DNA from: Rhizobium sp. Q54
GTDB taxonomy: Bacteria > Pseudomonadota > Alphaproteobacteria > Rhizobiales > Xanthobacteraceae
Assembly (NCBI GenBank): GCA_945861895.1
Contig: CAMAWF010000005.1
Coordinates: 32,419-96,418, forward strand
DNA length: 64,000 bases
Direction: 5' to 3'
A model generated the notes under the pieces. That model made no database searches. It was not told the origin of the DNA and worked only from the letters and a program-made list of their open reading frames with translations. A program made the position numbers and the translations under genes. Positions 11,938-20,420 of this stretch are shown here, in pieces. Numbering within the stretch: position 1 is the first letter of the stretch; each line of letters starts with the position of its first letter.

Positions 11938-12303
11938 ATGAAGCGCATTGTACCCACGCTCATCTTTTTCGGCCTCCTCGCCGCGCCCGCGCACGCCGCG
12001 AACTATCCAGCGTCCGGTAAATGGGGGCAAAGCAACAGCACGGAAAAAGGCGCGATCGATTGCGCCAAGCTGCGCGTCATCGATTTTCGGGGCGAGCGGC
12101 GGTTCGACAGCAAAGGCGGCGTGCCGGACTTTCGCGCGCTGACGGTAAACCCGCAGGGCACGGGCACCTACCGCGTCACCGAAGAATTCCGCACCGGCCA
12201 GGTCAACGGGCGCAACACCGTCACCCTGCGCCAGATCGACGCCGACCATCTCGAGCTGCAGATGCAGCCCGGCGGGACGCTCAAGCTGCGGCGGTGTAAG
12301 TAA
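11938..12303 (+). CDS. Small exported protein of unknown function
   Basis: Starting at the ATG at 11938 gives 121 residues with a clean signal peptide (MKRIVPTLIFFGLLAAPAHA). The track start at 11818 overlaps the previous gene and adds unlike sequence. The mature part is about 100 residues, probably beta-rich, with two cysteines (AIDCAKLRV and LRRCK at the C-terminus) that could form a disulfide. I do not recognise a domain. It is on the same strand as the 5-oxoprolinase, about 100 bp downstream. Confidence 0.7.
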   Translation: MKRIVPTLIFFGLLAAPAHAANYPASGKWGQSNSTEKGAIDCAKLRVIDFRGERRFDSKGGVPDFRALTVNPQGTGTYRVTEEFRTGQVNGRNTVTLRQIDADHLELQMQPGGTLKLRRCK

Positions 12304-12306
12304 TTT

Positions 12307-12879
12307 CTAGTTGCGTGCGATGATCTCGCGCTCGCCGCGACGCACCGGCGTTGTCTCGGTGATCCGGCCCGGCCGGCGGCGCAGCAAAATCGACGGGCGG
12401 CGGCGCTTGAGCGGACCGCGGCGGCGGCGGCGCTGCCGCGGGGCGTGAATCCGGATCTGACCCAGACGCGCGAACGGCTCGCGCAGATCGCCGTCGGCTT
12501 CGGCCACCAGCAGCGGCAACCCCAGCACGCGCGACCATGACTGCCATTGCGCCATCACGTCGTCGCTTTCCGGCGACATGAACAATGGCAAGGCAAGCGA
12601 AGGGTCCTTGTGTTCGAGCATGACCGCGACGGCGGCCTGCGTCTCGCCTTCCGGCGGCAGCATGCTGATCGCGACACCGAGAAATGCCGAGACCGGCAGG
12701 TTGAGCGCCATGCGCATGCCGCGCACCGCCCGGCGCACGACCACGCGCTCGCGGTGCAGTTCGACATCGCGCACCCGCTCGTCCGCGGCAGCATCGGCCG
12801 CCGAGAAACGCACGGGCAGGGCGAACGGGTCGAGCCGCAATGCACGGCTCGACCCGGCGGGCGATCCGCCAACTCGCAT
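12307..12879 (-). CDS. DUF6101-like conserved protein
   Basis: About 190 residues, not obviously exported. The middle (LNLPVSAFLGVAISMLPPEG, then EHKDPSLALPLF) is an ordered segment resembling a short alpha/beta domain. The C-terminus is very basic (RQRRRRRGPLKRRRPSILLRRRPGR), suggesting nucleic-acid or membrane-phosphate contact. It resembles the rhizobial DUF6101 family, which neighbours the pmbA-waaA-lpxK block in related genomes; this is from memory. I use the ATG at 12879, which has GAGG upstream; the track's 12891 start is a TTG. It converges with the small exported protein 3 bp away. Confidence 0.65.
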   Translation of the reverse strand: MRVGGSPAGSSRALRLDPFALPVRFSAADAAADERVRDVELHRERVVVRRAVRGMRMALNLPVSAFLGVAISMLPPEGETQAAVAVMLEHKDPSLALPLFMSPESDDVMAQWQSWSRVLGLPLLVAEADGDLREPFARLGQIRIHAPRQRRRRRGPLKRRRPSILLRRRPGRITETTPVRRGEREIIARN

Positions 12880-13120
12880 TTGACGCCTCAAACTCTCCCA
12901 CGCCGGGCTTTTTCGCCCGATCGTTGCGCGCAGAATGTCAGAAACACCTCGGAATCCGCTTAAAGTTTGCGGTTAACCGATTCTGCCGCCGCCGCCATCG
13001 CGATGCATGATTGACGCGGCGTTGCAAAGCATGATTGACGAGGTGTTGCGGCGGGTCCGCAAAATGTCGCTACCGGCGCTTGCGGTCCTGCTTTTCCTGC
13101 GCCATTTGAAAGCCATCGTG

Positions 13121-14485
13121 ATGCGAGCTCCCTCCTCCTCCCTGCTCGACCAAACCGCCTTGAGCGAACTGGCCGAGCGGCTGATCGCCGCCGCCCGCCG
13201 CGCCGGCGCCGATGCCGCCGATGCGGTCGCAGTGCGCTCGATGTCGTTGTCGATCGAGGTGCGCGACGGCGCGGTGGAGGAATCCGAGCGCGCGGAAGGC
13301 GACGATGTGGGCCTGCGCGTGCTGGTCGGCAAACGCCAGGCGGTGGTGTCCACCAACGATCTGTCCGCCGACGGCACCGCCGGCCTCGCCGAGCGTGCGG
13401 TGGCGATGGCGCGTGCGGCGCCGGAGGACCGGTTTGCCGGTCTCGCCGACGCCAGCCTGCTGGCGCGGGAGTTTCCCGATCTCGATTTGATCGATCCAAA
13501 TCTGCCGACCGTCGCGCAGCTCGAACGCATGGCGCGCGATGCCGAGCAGGCCGGTCTTGGTGTCCGCGGAGTTGCCAAATCCGGCGGCGCGTCCGCGTCG
13601 GCCGGAATCGGCGGCATGGTGCTCGCGACCAGCCACGGATTTCACGGCGCTTATCTGGGCTCGCGCCATTCGCTCTCCATGACCGCGATTGCCGGGCAAG
13701 GCACCGGCATGGAACGCGATTACGATTTCTCCTCGACGCTGCACGCGGCGGACCTGGAAAGCGCCGAGAAGGTCGGCCGCACCGCCGGCCTGCGCGCCGT
13801 CGAGCGGCTCAATCCGCGCAAGGTTTCGACGCGCAAGGTGCCGGTGGTGTTCGATCCGCGCGTCGCCGGCTCGCTGGTGAGCCATCTCGCGGGCGCCATC
13901 AACGGCGCTGCGGTTGCGCGCAAGACCAGTTTTCTCAAGAACAAGTTGGGTGAAAAACTATTCGCCGGCGGCATCCGCATCCTCGACGATCCGTTCCGGC
14001 GGCGCGGTTTGCGCTCGCGGCCGTTCGATGCCGAGGGCGTTGCCGGAAAACCGCTGGCCTTGATCGATGACGGCGTGCTGCAATCCTGGCTGCTCGATTG
14101 CGCCACTGCGCGCGAGCTTGGCCTCGCCACCACCGGGCATGCCCAGCGCGGCGTCTCCTCGACGCCATCGCCGGGCGCAACCAATCTGCATCTGGCAGCC
14201 GGCAGCATGACCCCCGAAGCGCTGATCGCCGACATTGCCGCCGGCTTTTATGTCAGCGACCTGATCGGATCCGGCGTCAATGGCGTGACCGGCGACTACA
14301 GCCGCGGCGCCGCCGGATTCTGGATCGAGAACGGCAAGCGCAGCTATGCGGTGAGCGAGGTCACCATCGCCGGGCACTTGCTGGAAATATTCCGCACGCT
14401 GACGCCGGCGAACGATCTTGAATTTCGCTACGGCACCAATGCGCCGACCGTGCGGGTCGAAGGCCTGACCGTTGCCGGGCAGTGA
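13121..14485 (+). CDS. TldD/PmbA family metalloprotease subunit (PmbA/TldE-like)
   Basis: A 454-residue homologue of PmbA/TldE, the partner of TldD in a heterodimeric protease that degrades unfolded peptides and processes some modified peptides. Features are VRDGAVEESERAEGDDVGLRV in the N-terminal domain, VVFDPRVAGSLVSHL, and a C-terminal SGVNGVTGDYSRGAAGFWIENG block, the best-conserved family signature. The track start at 13007 would add 38 unlike residues, so I use the ATG at 13121. No TldD partner is in this window. It is the first gene of the plus-strand run leading to waaA-lpxK. Confidence 0.9.
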   Translation: MRAPSSSLLDQTALSELAERLIAAARRAGADAADAVAVRSMSLSIEVRDGAVEESERAEGDDVGLRVLVGKRQAVVSTNDLSADGTAGLAERAVAMARAAPEDRFAGLADASLLAREFPDLDLIDPNLPTVAQLERMARDAEQAGLGVRGVAKSGGASASAGIGGMVLATSHGFHGAYLGSRHSLSMTAIAGQGTGMERDYDFSSTLHAADLESAEKVGRTAGLRAVERLNPRKVSTRKVPVVFDPRVAGSLVSHLAGAINGAAVARKTSFLKNKLGEKLFAGGIRILDDPFRRRGLRSRPFDAEGVAGKPLALIDDGVLQSWLLDCATARELGLATTGHAQRGVSSTPSPGATNLHLAAGSMTPEALIADIAAGFYVSDLIGSGVNGVTGDYSRGAAGFWIENGKRSYAVSEVTIAGHLLEIFRTLTPANDLEFRYGTNAPTVRVEGLTVAGQ

Positions 14486-15293
14486 CCGCACAATTCTGCG
14501 CGAACGCCTCGCCGACATCATGCGCGAGGCGGGCAGCCTGGCGCTGACCACTTTTCAGGGCGCCTCGCTCAAGAGCTGGGCCAAGGGTCAATCATCGGTG
14601 GTGACCGAGGCCGACATTGCCGTCAACGATCTGCTGCGCGAGCGGCTTACCGCCGCGGCGCCGGGCGCCGCCTGGCTGTCGGAGGAAACCGAGGACGCGC
14701 CGGCGCGCATGGCGGCATCGGCGCTCTGGATCGTCGATCCGATCGACGGCACGCGCGCCTATATCGCCGGCCGCGCCGACTGGTCGATTTCGGTGGCGCT
14801 GGCCGAGCAAGGCCGCCCCTCGCTCGCCGCGATTTACGTGCCGGCGAGCGGCGAATTGTTTCTGGCCGCCGCCGGCGAAGGCGCAACGCTTAACGGCGTT
14901 CCGATCGCGGCGACGCCGCAAGGCCATCTCGACGGCGCGACAATCGCCGGGCCGCAACGCTATCTACAGTGGATAACGCGCGCGAACCCGAAGACCGTTG
15001 CAGTGCCGAAGGTGCATTCTCTTGCCTTGCGGCTTGCGCGCGTTGCACAAGGCGCGATCGATGCCGCATTCACGGCAGGCAACAGTCATGACTGGGACCT
15101 TGCGGCAGCCGATCTTTTGGTGCACGAAGCCGGCGGCACGCTGACCGATTTCATGGGACGGGCACTGAATTACAACCGGGCGGACCCCGTGCATGGCGCG
15201 CTCCTCGCCGCGGGACAAGCCCGTCATGCGACGCTGATCGGGCTGCTGCGCGACCGGCAAGACGAACAAGACGAAATTGCAAAACAAGTTTGA
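14472..15293 (+). CDS. Inositol-monophosphatase family protein, CysQ-like
   Basis: A Mg-dependent phosphatase of the IMPase fold. The metal-binding motifs are complete: EETED (about residue 71), WIVDPIDGTRAYIAGRADWS and HDWDLAAADLLVHEAGG. The closest named relative is 3'(2'),5'-bisphosphate nucleotidase CysQ, which removes PAP, but inositol phosphatase activity is also possible. The track start is a TTG at 14472, overlapping the pmbA-like end by 14 bp. The next in-frame ATG at 14520 would cut into the first helix, so the TTG or a nearby start is likelier. Its place in front of lipid A/Kdo genes suggests co-expression. Confidence 0.82.
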   Translation: MPGSDRTILRERLADIMREAGSLALTTFQGASLKSWAKGQSSVVTEADIAVNDLLRERLTAAAPGAAWLSEETEDAPARMAASALWIVDPIDGTRAYIAGRADWSISVALAEQGRPSLAAIYVPASGELFLAAAGEGATLNGVPIAATPQGHLDGATIAGPQRYLQWITRANPKTVAVPKVHSLALRLARVAQGAIDAAFTAGNSHDWDLAAADLLVHEAGGTLTDFMGRALNYNRADPVHGALLAAGQARHATLIGLLRDRQDEQDEIAKQV

Positions 15294-15362
15294 TTGGCTG
15301 CACGCCGGTCAATCGCCGGAAAGTCTCGAAGGACCGAACCCCAGGAACCCATGGACCGCGCC

Positions 15363-15614
15363 ATGTCCGAAAATATCCCGGCAAAGCAGTTGCTGCATCT
15401 CGTGCTCGGCGGCGAGCTGACAAATATCGGCGACACGGAATTCAAGGATATCGACAAGATCGATATCGTCGGCGTCTATCCGAATTACGCCAGCGCCTAC
15501 AGCGCCTGGAAGGCGCAAGCGCAGAAGACCGTCGATAATGCGCAGATGCGCTATTTCATCGTCCACCTGCACCGGCTGCTCGATCCGGACAGCAGCGCAC
15601 GGCCGGCGCGTTAG
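15363..15614 (+). CDS. DUF4170 domain protein
   Basis: An 83-residue protein starting at MSENIPAKQLLHLV. It matches the small DUF4170 family of alphaproteobacteria, with LHLVLGGEL, IDIVGVYPNYASAYSAWKA and MRYFIVHLHRLLDP as the conserved core. No catalytic residues are evident. It is probably a small alpha/beta protein in the cytoplasm. It lies 12 bp before the DUF374 acyltransferase gene and within the Kdo/lipid A gene run, so a role in LPS assembly is inferred from context only. An ATG 12 bp further upstream (15351) is also possible. Confidence 0.82.
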   Translation: MSENIPAKQLLHLVLGGELTNIGDTEFKDIDKIDIVGVYPNYASAYSAWKAQAQKTVDNAQMRYFIVHLHRLLDPDSSARPAR

Positions 15615-15626
15615 GCGATTTTTCCG

Positions 15627-16331
15627 ATGCCGTCGTTCAAGCGATTTGCGAGCAGGCCCGCGGTACAGAAGGCGGCCGGGACGGCGGCATCGTGGTATCT
15701 TCGCCTGGTATGGCACACGAGCCGGTTCACCATCGAACCGGCGGACATCTATCAAAGCATCGATACCCACCAGCCGATTATCTTTGCCATATGGCATGGC
15801 CAGCATTTCATGATGCCGTTCGTGCGGCGCCAACATCGCGTCAAGGTTCTCATTTCGCGCCATCGCGACGGCGAGATGTACGCGATCGCCGCCGAAAAAC
15901 TCGGGATCGGGACGATCCGCGGCTCCGGCGACCACGGCCGCGATTTCCACCGCAAGGCCGGAGCGGTCGCCTTCAGGGGCATGCTGCAAGCGCTCACGCA
16001 AGGATACAATGTCGCGCTCACCGCAGACGTGCCGAAAGTTTCGCGCGTCGCCGGTCTCGGCATCGTCAAACTGGCGCAGCACTCGGGGCGTCCGATCTTT
16101 GCCGTCGCGCCCGCAACCAGCCGCCGCAAAGAGCTGAAAAATTGGGATCGCAGCGCGATCAATCTTCCGTTCAGCCGCGGCGCGATCGTCGTCGGAGCCC
16201 CGATTTTCGTGCCGCCAGACGCCGACGATGCGACACTGGAGGCGGCGCGGCGCGCGGTTGAGGATGCACTCAACGCCGTAACCGCGCGCGCCTATGCGAT
16301 CGTCGACCGGCGCGGAGACGGCGAGCCGTGA
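15627..16331 (+). CDS. DUF374 lysophospholipid-acyltransferase-like protein
   Basis: A 234-residue protein of the DUF374 family, related to glycerophospholipid/lipid A acyltransferases. The catalytic H-x4-D-type region is represented by IFAIWHGQHFMMPF and later RGSGDHGRDFHRKAG, followed by NVALTADVPK and GIVKLAQHSGRPIFAVAPATSRR, which match the acyl-acceptor/phosphate region. There is no clear transmembrane segment, so it is probably a peripheral inner-membrane enzyme. It overlaps waaA by 4 bp (GTGA), which argues for a lipid A-Kdo acylation or transport step. The acyl donor and acceptor are unknown. Confidence 0.85.
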   Translation: MPSFKRFASRPAVQKAAGTAASWYLRLVWHTSRFTIEPADIYQSIDTHQPIIFAIWHGQHFMMPFVRRQHRVKVLISRHRDGEMYAIAAEKLGIGTIRGSGDHGRDFHRKAGAVAFRGMLQALTQGYNVALTADVPKVSRVAGLGIVKLAQHSGRPIFAVAPATSRRKELKNWDRSAINLPFSRGAIVVGAPIFVPPDADDATLEAARRAVEDALNAVTARAYAIVDRRGDGEP

Positions 16332-17626
16332 CCGACAACGTGCCGGCATTGCTGCGCGCCTACCGTCTGCTCAGCGCGGCGGCGGCTCCGCTGGCGCCGC
16401 TGCTGCTGGCGCGGCGCAAAATGCTCGGCAAAGAGCATCCGGCGCGGATGAGTGAGCGCTACGGGTTGAGCCGGATTGCGCGTCCGCGCGGGCCGCTGGT
16501 GTGGGTGCATGGCGCAAGCGTCGGCGAACTGATGGCGGTGTTTCCGCTGATCGAGCGGATTTGCGCGCGCGAAATTTTCGTGCTGGTGACATCCGGCACG
16601 GTCACCTCGGCCGGACTTGCGCAACAAAGGCTGCCGCGCGGCGCCATCCATCAATTCGTTCCGCTCGATGCGCCGCGTTTCGTGGCGCAATTTCTCGATC
16701 ATTGGCGTCCTGACCTGTCGCTGTTCGTGGAATCCGATCTGTGGCCAAATCTCATTTTGCAGACCGCGGAGCGCCGCGTGCCGCTGATCCTGGTCAACGG
16801 CCGGCTGTCGGAATCATCCTTCCGCCGCTGGCGGCGTTTGCGTGCAACCATCGGCGGGCTGCTGCGGCGGTTCGATCTGTGCCTGGCGCGCACGCCCGCC
16901 GACGCCGAACGCTTGCGTGAATTGGGCGCGCCGCGCATCGTCATCACCGGCAATCTCAAGCTCGACGTTCCCGCGCCGCCCGCCAACGATGCCGTGCTGC
17001 AAGCGGCGAAGGCGGCCATCGGGTCGCGCCCGGCGTTCGCCGCCGCCTCGACCCATCCGGGCGAGGAAGTCATGGTCATCGACGCGCACCGGCGGCTGCG
17101 GCAGAGCTTTCCCGGCCTGTTGACCCTGCTTGCGCCGCGCCATCCCGAACGCGGCAGCGGTATCGCGGAAATCGCCGCCGCCGCCGGGCTCAAGGCGGCG
17201 CTGCGTTCGCGCGGGCAGATGCTGGAGCCCGGCACCGACATCTACATCGCCGACACCATGGGCGAACTGGGGCTGCTCTATCGGCTGGCGCCGATCGTCT
17301 TCATCGGCGGCTCGCTGGTGCGCCACGGCGGGCAGAATCCAATCGAGGCGGCCAAGCTCGGCGCGGCCATCCTGCACGGGCCGCATGTCTGGAATTTTGC
17401 CGACATCTATGTTGCGCTCGATAAGGCGCGCGGCGCCGAGCAGGTGAGCGATGCCGAAATGCTCGCCGCAAAAATCGGCGCCTGGCTGGGCGATCCCGCG
17501 AAACGCAAAAGCGTTGCCGCGACGGCGCGCGACACGGTGGAGGCGCTGGGTGGCGCGCTAGAGCGCACCGTTGGCGCGCTCGATCCCTATCTGATGCAAC
17601 TTCGGCTCGGGCGCGGCGATGCGTGA
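16328..17626 (+). CDS. waaA: 3-deoxy-D-manno-octulosonic acid (Kdo) transferase WaaA
   Basis: A 432-residue GT30 glycosyltransferase that adds Kdo from CMP-Kdo to the lipid A precursor at the inner face of the inner membrane. Family motifs are VWVHGASVGELMAVFPLI (with the essential Glu), VTSGTVTSAGLAQQRLP, DHWRPDLSLFVESDLWPNLI and GELGLLYRLAPIVFIGGSL. It begins with a GTG overlapping the DUF374 stop and ends 8 bp inside lpxK, so four genes here are tightly coupled. Whether it adds one or more Kdo residues cannot be read from the sequence. Confidence 0.95.
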   Translation: MTDNVPALLRAYRLLSAAAAPLAPLLLARRKMLGKEHPARMSERYGLSRIARPRGPLVWVHGASVGELMAVFPLIERICAREIFVLVTSGTVTSAGLAQQRLPRGAIHQFVPLDAPRFVAQFLDHWRPDLSLFVESDLWPNLILQTAERRVPLILVNGRLSESSFRRWRRLRATIGGLLRRFDLCLARTPADAERLRELGAPRIVITGNLKLDVPAPPANDAVLQAAKAAIGSRPAFAAASTHPGEEVMVIDAHRRLRQSFPGLLTLLAPRHPERGSGIAEIAAAAGLKAALRSRGQMLEPGTDIYIADTMGELGLLYRLAPIVFIGGSLVRHGGQNPIEAAKLGAAILHGPHVWNFADIYVALDKARGAEQVSDAEMLAAKIGAWLGDPAKRKSVAATARDTVEALGGALERTVGALDPYLMQLRLGRGDA

Positions 17627-18623
17627 ACCGTCTTTTTGGTGGCGCGAAGGCTCCGGCGCCGCCGGTGCGCTGGCGCCGCTCGCCGCGCTCTATGGCGCCA
17701 TCGCGGCATGGCGCATGGCGCGGCCCGGCGCGCGCGCTAAAATTCCCGTGCTGTGCGCCGGAAATCTCACCCTCGGCGGCAGTGGAAAAACACCCGCCGC
17801 TATCGCGATTGCAAAACTGCTCACGGCGGCGGGCGAACGGCCGTTTTTTCTCAGCCGCGGCTATGGCGGACATCTTGCGGGGCCGCTGCGGGTCGATCCG
17901 CAGACCCACCGCGCCGCCGATGTGGGCGACGAACCGCTGCTGCTGGCCGCCGTTGCGCCGACGATCGTTGCGCGCGATCGCGTGGCCGGCGCGAAAATGG
18001 CGCAAGCGGCGGGCGCCAGCGTCATTGTCATGGACGACGGGTTGCAGAACCCTTCCTTGTACAAAGACCTCGCGCTGGTCGTGATCGACGGCCGGCGCGG
18101 CATCGGCAATGCAAGAGTGTTTCCCGCCGGGCCGTTGCGCGCGCCGCTTGCCGCCCAACTCGACCGCGCCCATGCGCTGCTGGTAATCGGCCCGGTATCG
18201 GGCGCAGGGAATGTCGTTGCCGCCGTCACCGCGCGCAAACTGCCGGTGTTTCATGGCGCGCTCGCGCCCGACCGCGCAACCATATCTGCGCTCGGCAAAA
18301 ACAAAGTGCTGGCCTTTGCCGGTATCGGCGATCCGGAGAAATTCTTCCAGACGCTGGCGGCGGCCGGCATAGAAGTCGCATTGCGCAAGTCCTTCCCCGA
18401 CCATCACCGCTATAGCCGCAACGAAGCAGCCGCGCTCATGGCGCAGGCGGAACGCGACGGTCTGACGCTGTTGACCACCGAGAAAGACATCGCCCGCATG
18501 GCGGGGGACCCATCGCTTGCAGCACTGGCAGCCGCCACCCGCGCCTTGCCGGTGACGCTCTTGCTCGGCGACGAGAACGGCTTCCGGCAATTCCTGCGTG
18601 AACGGATGACGCCAAGCCCCTGA
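17619..18623 (+). CDS. lpxK: Tetraacyldisaccharide 4'-kinase LpxK
   Basis: A 334-residue kinase that phosphorylates the 4' position of the lipid A disaccharide at the cytoplasmic face. The N-terminal membrane-associated helix is followed by the P-loop variant CAGNLTLGGSGKTP (about residue 45-60), ILSRGYGG-like FFLSRGYGGH, VIVMDDGLQNP (catalytic Asp) and the late FPDHHRY motif. It overlaps waaA by 8 bp and converges with the DUF2093 gene 27 bp downstream. Confidence 0.95.
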   Translation: MREPSFWWREGSGAAGALAPLAALYGAIAAWRMARPGARAKIPVLCAGNLTLGGSGKTPAAIAIAKLLTAAGERPFFLSRGYGGHLAGPLRVDPQTHRAADVGDEPLLLAAVAPTIVARDRVAGAKMAQAAGASVIVMDDGLQNPSLYKDLALVVIDGRRGIGNARVFPAGPLRAPLAAQLDRAHALLVIGPVSGAGNVVAAVTARKLPVFHGALAPDRATISALGKNKVLAFAGIGDPEKFFQTLAAAGIEVALRKSFPDHHRYSRNEAAALMAQAERDGLTLLTTEKDIARMAGDPSLAALAAATRALPVTLLLGDENGFRQFLRERMTPSP

Positions 18624-18650
18624 GGAGTTCGCGTCAGAAGGCGCGTCCGG

Positions 18651-18932
18651 TTATTTGGCGCGCCGTTCCTGCTGCCGCTGCAGCACCGCCTCCGGCGTGG
18701 CGTAGGGCTCCTGCAATTCCACGTTCCAGTATTTGAGCTCTTCGAGCGGGATCGGCACGCCGGTCACGGCGCAGCGCACGAAGGCGCCGGGGCGCACCAC
18801 GCGAAAGTCGCCGTCGAGATATTTGATCTCCGCTTCGCCGTTCACCGGCGAAGAGCGGTCGTAGCGGTTGAGCACGCTATCCTCCGTCGAGGCGAGGCCG
18901 CCCGATTTGACCCGAGGCTTCAAGATAATCAT
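18651..18932 (-). CDS. DUF2093 protein
   Basis: A 93-residue protein. The core YLDGDFRVVRPGAFVRCAVTGVPIPLEELKYWNVELQEPY is the DUF2093 signature. The single cysteine and short beta-rich core give no function. The C-terminus is a basic helix (VLQRQQERRAK). In related genomes it sits next to lpxK, as here in convergent orientation; that is from memory. Cytoplasmic by appearance. Confidence 0.85.
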   Translation of the reverse strand: MIILKPRVKSGGLASTEDSVLNRYDRSSPVNGEAEIKYLDGDFRVVRPGAFVRCAVTGVPIPLEELKYWNVELQEPYATPEAVLQRQQERRAK

Positions 18933-19049
18933 TTGCCGGCCGGCTTGAAACCACTATTGCCGCCCCCTCCCGCGATACCCGGAGTTGACGCCCCGTTTAC
19001 GCACACCCGTGCTAGCCTTGAGCGGTCCTCATCACGCCGGATCGCCCCG

Positions 19050-19877
19050 ATGCGTTGGATATCCATTCTCGTCGCTTGCGGTACGGCCCTGATCGCCTTG
19101 CCGGCCGGCGCCGCCGAGCAGATCGCGATACCGGCCGGCGACCTGCAATTGCGGGCAACGCTGTATCGCCCGGCCAGTGCCGGGCCGTTCCCAGCCGTTG
19201 TGGCGCTGCATACCTGCGACGGGCTGGCGGACGCCTCCGGGCCGATCGCGCCACGTTACCAGGACTGGGGCGAGGCGTTGCTCGCCGCAGGCTTCGCGGT
19301 GGTTTTCCCCGACAGCTTCGGCTCGCGTGGGCTGGCATCGCAATGCCGCATGCGCGACCGCCCGGTGCGCGCCTCCCGCGGCCGCATCGCCGACGCCAAT
19401 GCCGCACGCCATTGGCTGCAGGCACAGCCTTGGGCGATCGGCGACCGGGTCTCGCTCCTCGGCTGGTCGCATGGCGCGACCACGGCGCTATGGACCGTGC
19501 GGCCGCGCCGCGCCGCGCCGCGCGACGCCGGCCCGGATTTCCGTTCGGCGATTGCGTTCTACCCGAACTGCCGCCGGCTTGGCGTCACCGCCTGGAGCGC
19601 GCGCATCCCGACGCTGATCCTGATCGGCAAGGCGGACGACTGGACGCCGGCAAGCGCCTGCGAGCAGATGGTGGCAGGCGCCCGTGGACGCAGCGCGCGC
19701 GCATCGATCGTCACCTATGCGGGCGCCTATCACGATTTCGACCGGGCAAATTTCGCGTTCGAGGAACGCGTCGGCCTCGCCAATACGCCCAACGCGGCCG
19801 GCCGCGTGCATGTCGGCCCCAATCCCGCCGCGCGCGCGGATGCCTTCAAGCGCGTGCCGGAATGGCTGGCGCGCTAA
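19050..19877 (+). CDS. Exported alpha/beta hydrolase, dienelactone-hydrolase family
   Basis: From the ATG at 19050 the protein is 275 residues with a signal peptide (MRWISILVACGTALIALPAGAA), so it is likely periplasmic. The track start at 18933 adds unrelated sequence. The hydrolase core has the nucleophile elbow LGWSHG (Ser rather than the Cys of true dienelactone hydrolase), an Asp in LIGKADDWTP and the catalytic His in YAGAYHDFD. Five or so cysteines, including CDG, SQCRM, PNCRR and SACEQM, could form disulfides. The substrate is unknown. Confidence 0.82.
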   Translation: MRWISILVACGTALIALPAGAAEQIAIPAGDLQLRATLYRPASAGPFPAVVALHTCDGLADASGPIAPRYQDWGEALLAAGFAVVFPDSFGSRGLASQCRMRDRPVRASRGRIADANAARHWLQAQPWAIGDRVSLLGWSHGATTALWTVRPRRAAPRDAGPDFRSAIAFYPNCRRLGVTAWSARIPTLILIGKADDWTPASACEQMVAGARGRSARASIVTYAGAYHDFDRANFAFEERVGLANTPNAAGRVHVGPNPAARADAFKRVPEWLAR

Positions 19878-19928
19878 ATCGAGCGGGGCCTTCCCCACCC
19901 GCCCATTGACAGCGCGGCCGGCATCCAT

Positions 19929-19947
19929 AATGTTACATTGTAACATT
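19929..19947. promoter_or_regulatory. Zur-type operator (zinc-responsive box)
   Basis: A perfect inverted repeat AATGTTAC-ATT-GTAACATT. It closely resembles alphaproteobacterial Zur boxes (ATGTTATANTATAACAT type). It ends 23 bp before the ATG of the DUF2946 gene and upstream of a ZnuD-like receptor, so zinc-dependent repression of both is likely. A Fur-family regulator other than Zur remains possible. Confidence 0.75.
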
Positions 19948-19970
19948 TGGTCGGATGGGTGACGGCGGTG

Positions 19971-20336
19971 ATGCGCTGGTTTCGCGTGAACAGGCGGTGG
20001 GGCGGTCAACTGGCGCTGATGGCGCTGGCGTTGCAGCTCACATTGTCGTTTGCGCATATCCATGCCGAAGACTTTGTCCCCGCGAACCCTGCGGCCACGC
20101 AGCTCCAGGCGGACGCGGCCGGCGCCGCAACCAGCCACCAGGATGGCGACGGCGAAGATCGCGACCGTTGCGCCGTCTGCGCCATCCTGCATCTCGCCGG
20201 TTCGCTGGTTCTCACTCCTCCACCGGCAATCGCGCTGCCGGTTGCCGCCGAACCGGTCTGGCTCACGCCGGCCGCGCGATATTCGTTGCCAGTCCAGCAC
20301 CACCTCCCGCAAGCCCGCGCCCCTCCGCAAGCCTGA
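19971..20336 (+). CDS. DUF2946-like exported protein
   Basis: About 121 residues starting at MRWFRVNRRWGGQLALMAL; the track start (TTG at 19947) lies inside the operator and is unlikely. An N-terminal hydrophobic segment (GGQLALMALALQLTLSFAH) acts as signal or anchor. The mature part has HIHAEDF and CAVCAILHLAG, a CxxC motif with nearby histidines suggesting metal binding, then a second hydrophobic stretch. DUF2946 proteins often neighbour metal-uptake receptors. With the Zur box in front and the ZnuD-like gene behind, a role in zinc handling is inferred. Confidence 0.75.
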   Translation: MRWFRVNRRWGGQLALMALALQLTLSFAHIHAEDFVPANPAATQLQADAAGAATSHQDGDGEDRDRCAVCAILHLAGSLVLTPPPAIALPVAAEPVWLTPAARYSLPVQHHLPQARAPPQA

Positions 20337-20420
20337 CCTCGAACATCCGCTGGTCGCAACCGCCGCATCCGCGGCGCGATGCGATTGCCGTTGTGACGAT
20401 ACAGGGTTTGGGAGTCTGCA

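Noticed and set aside
12964-12985. TTAA ... TTAAC pair upstream of the pmbA-like gene as a CtrA box
   Set aside because: The spacing is 9, not 7, so it does not fit the consensus.
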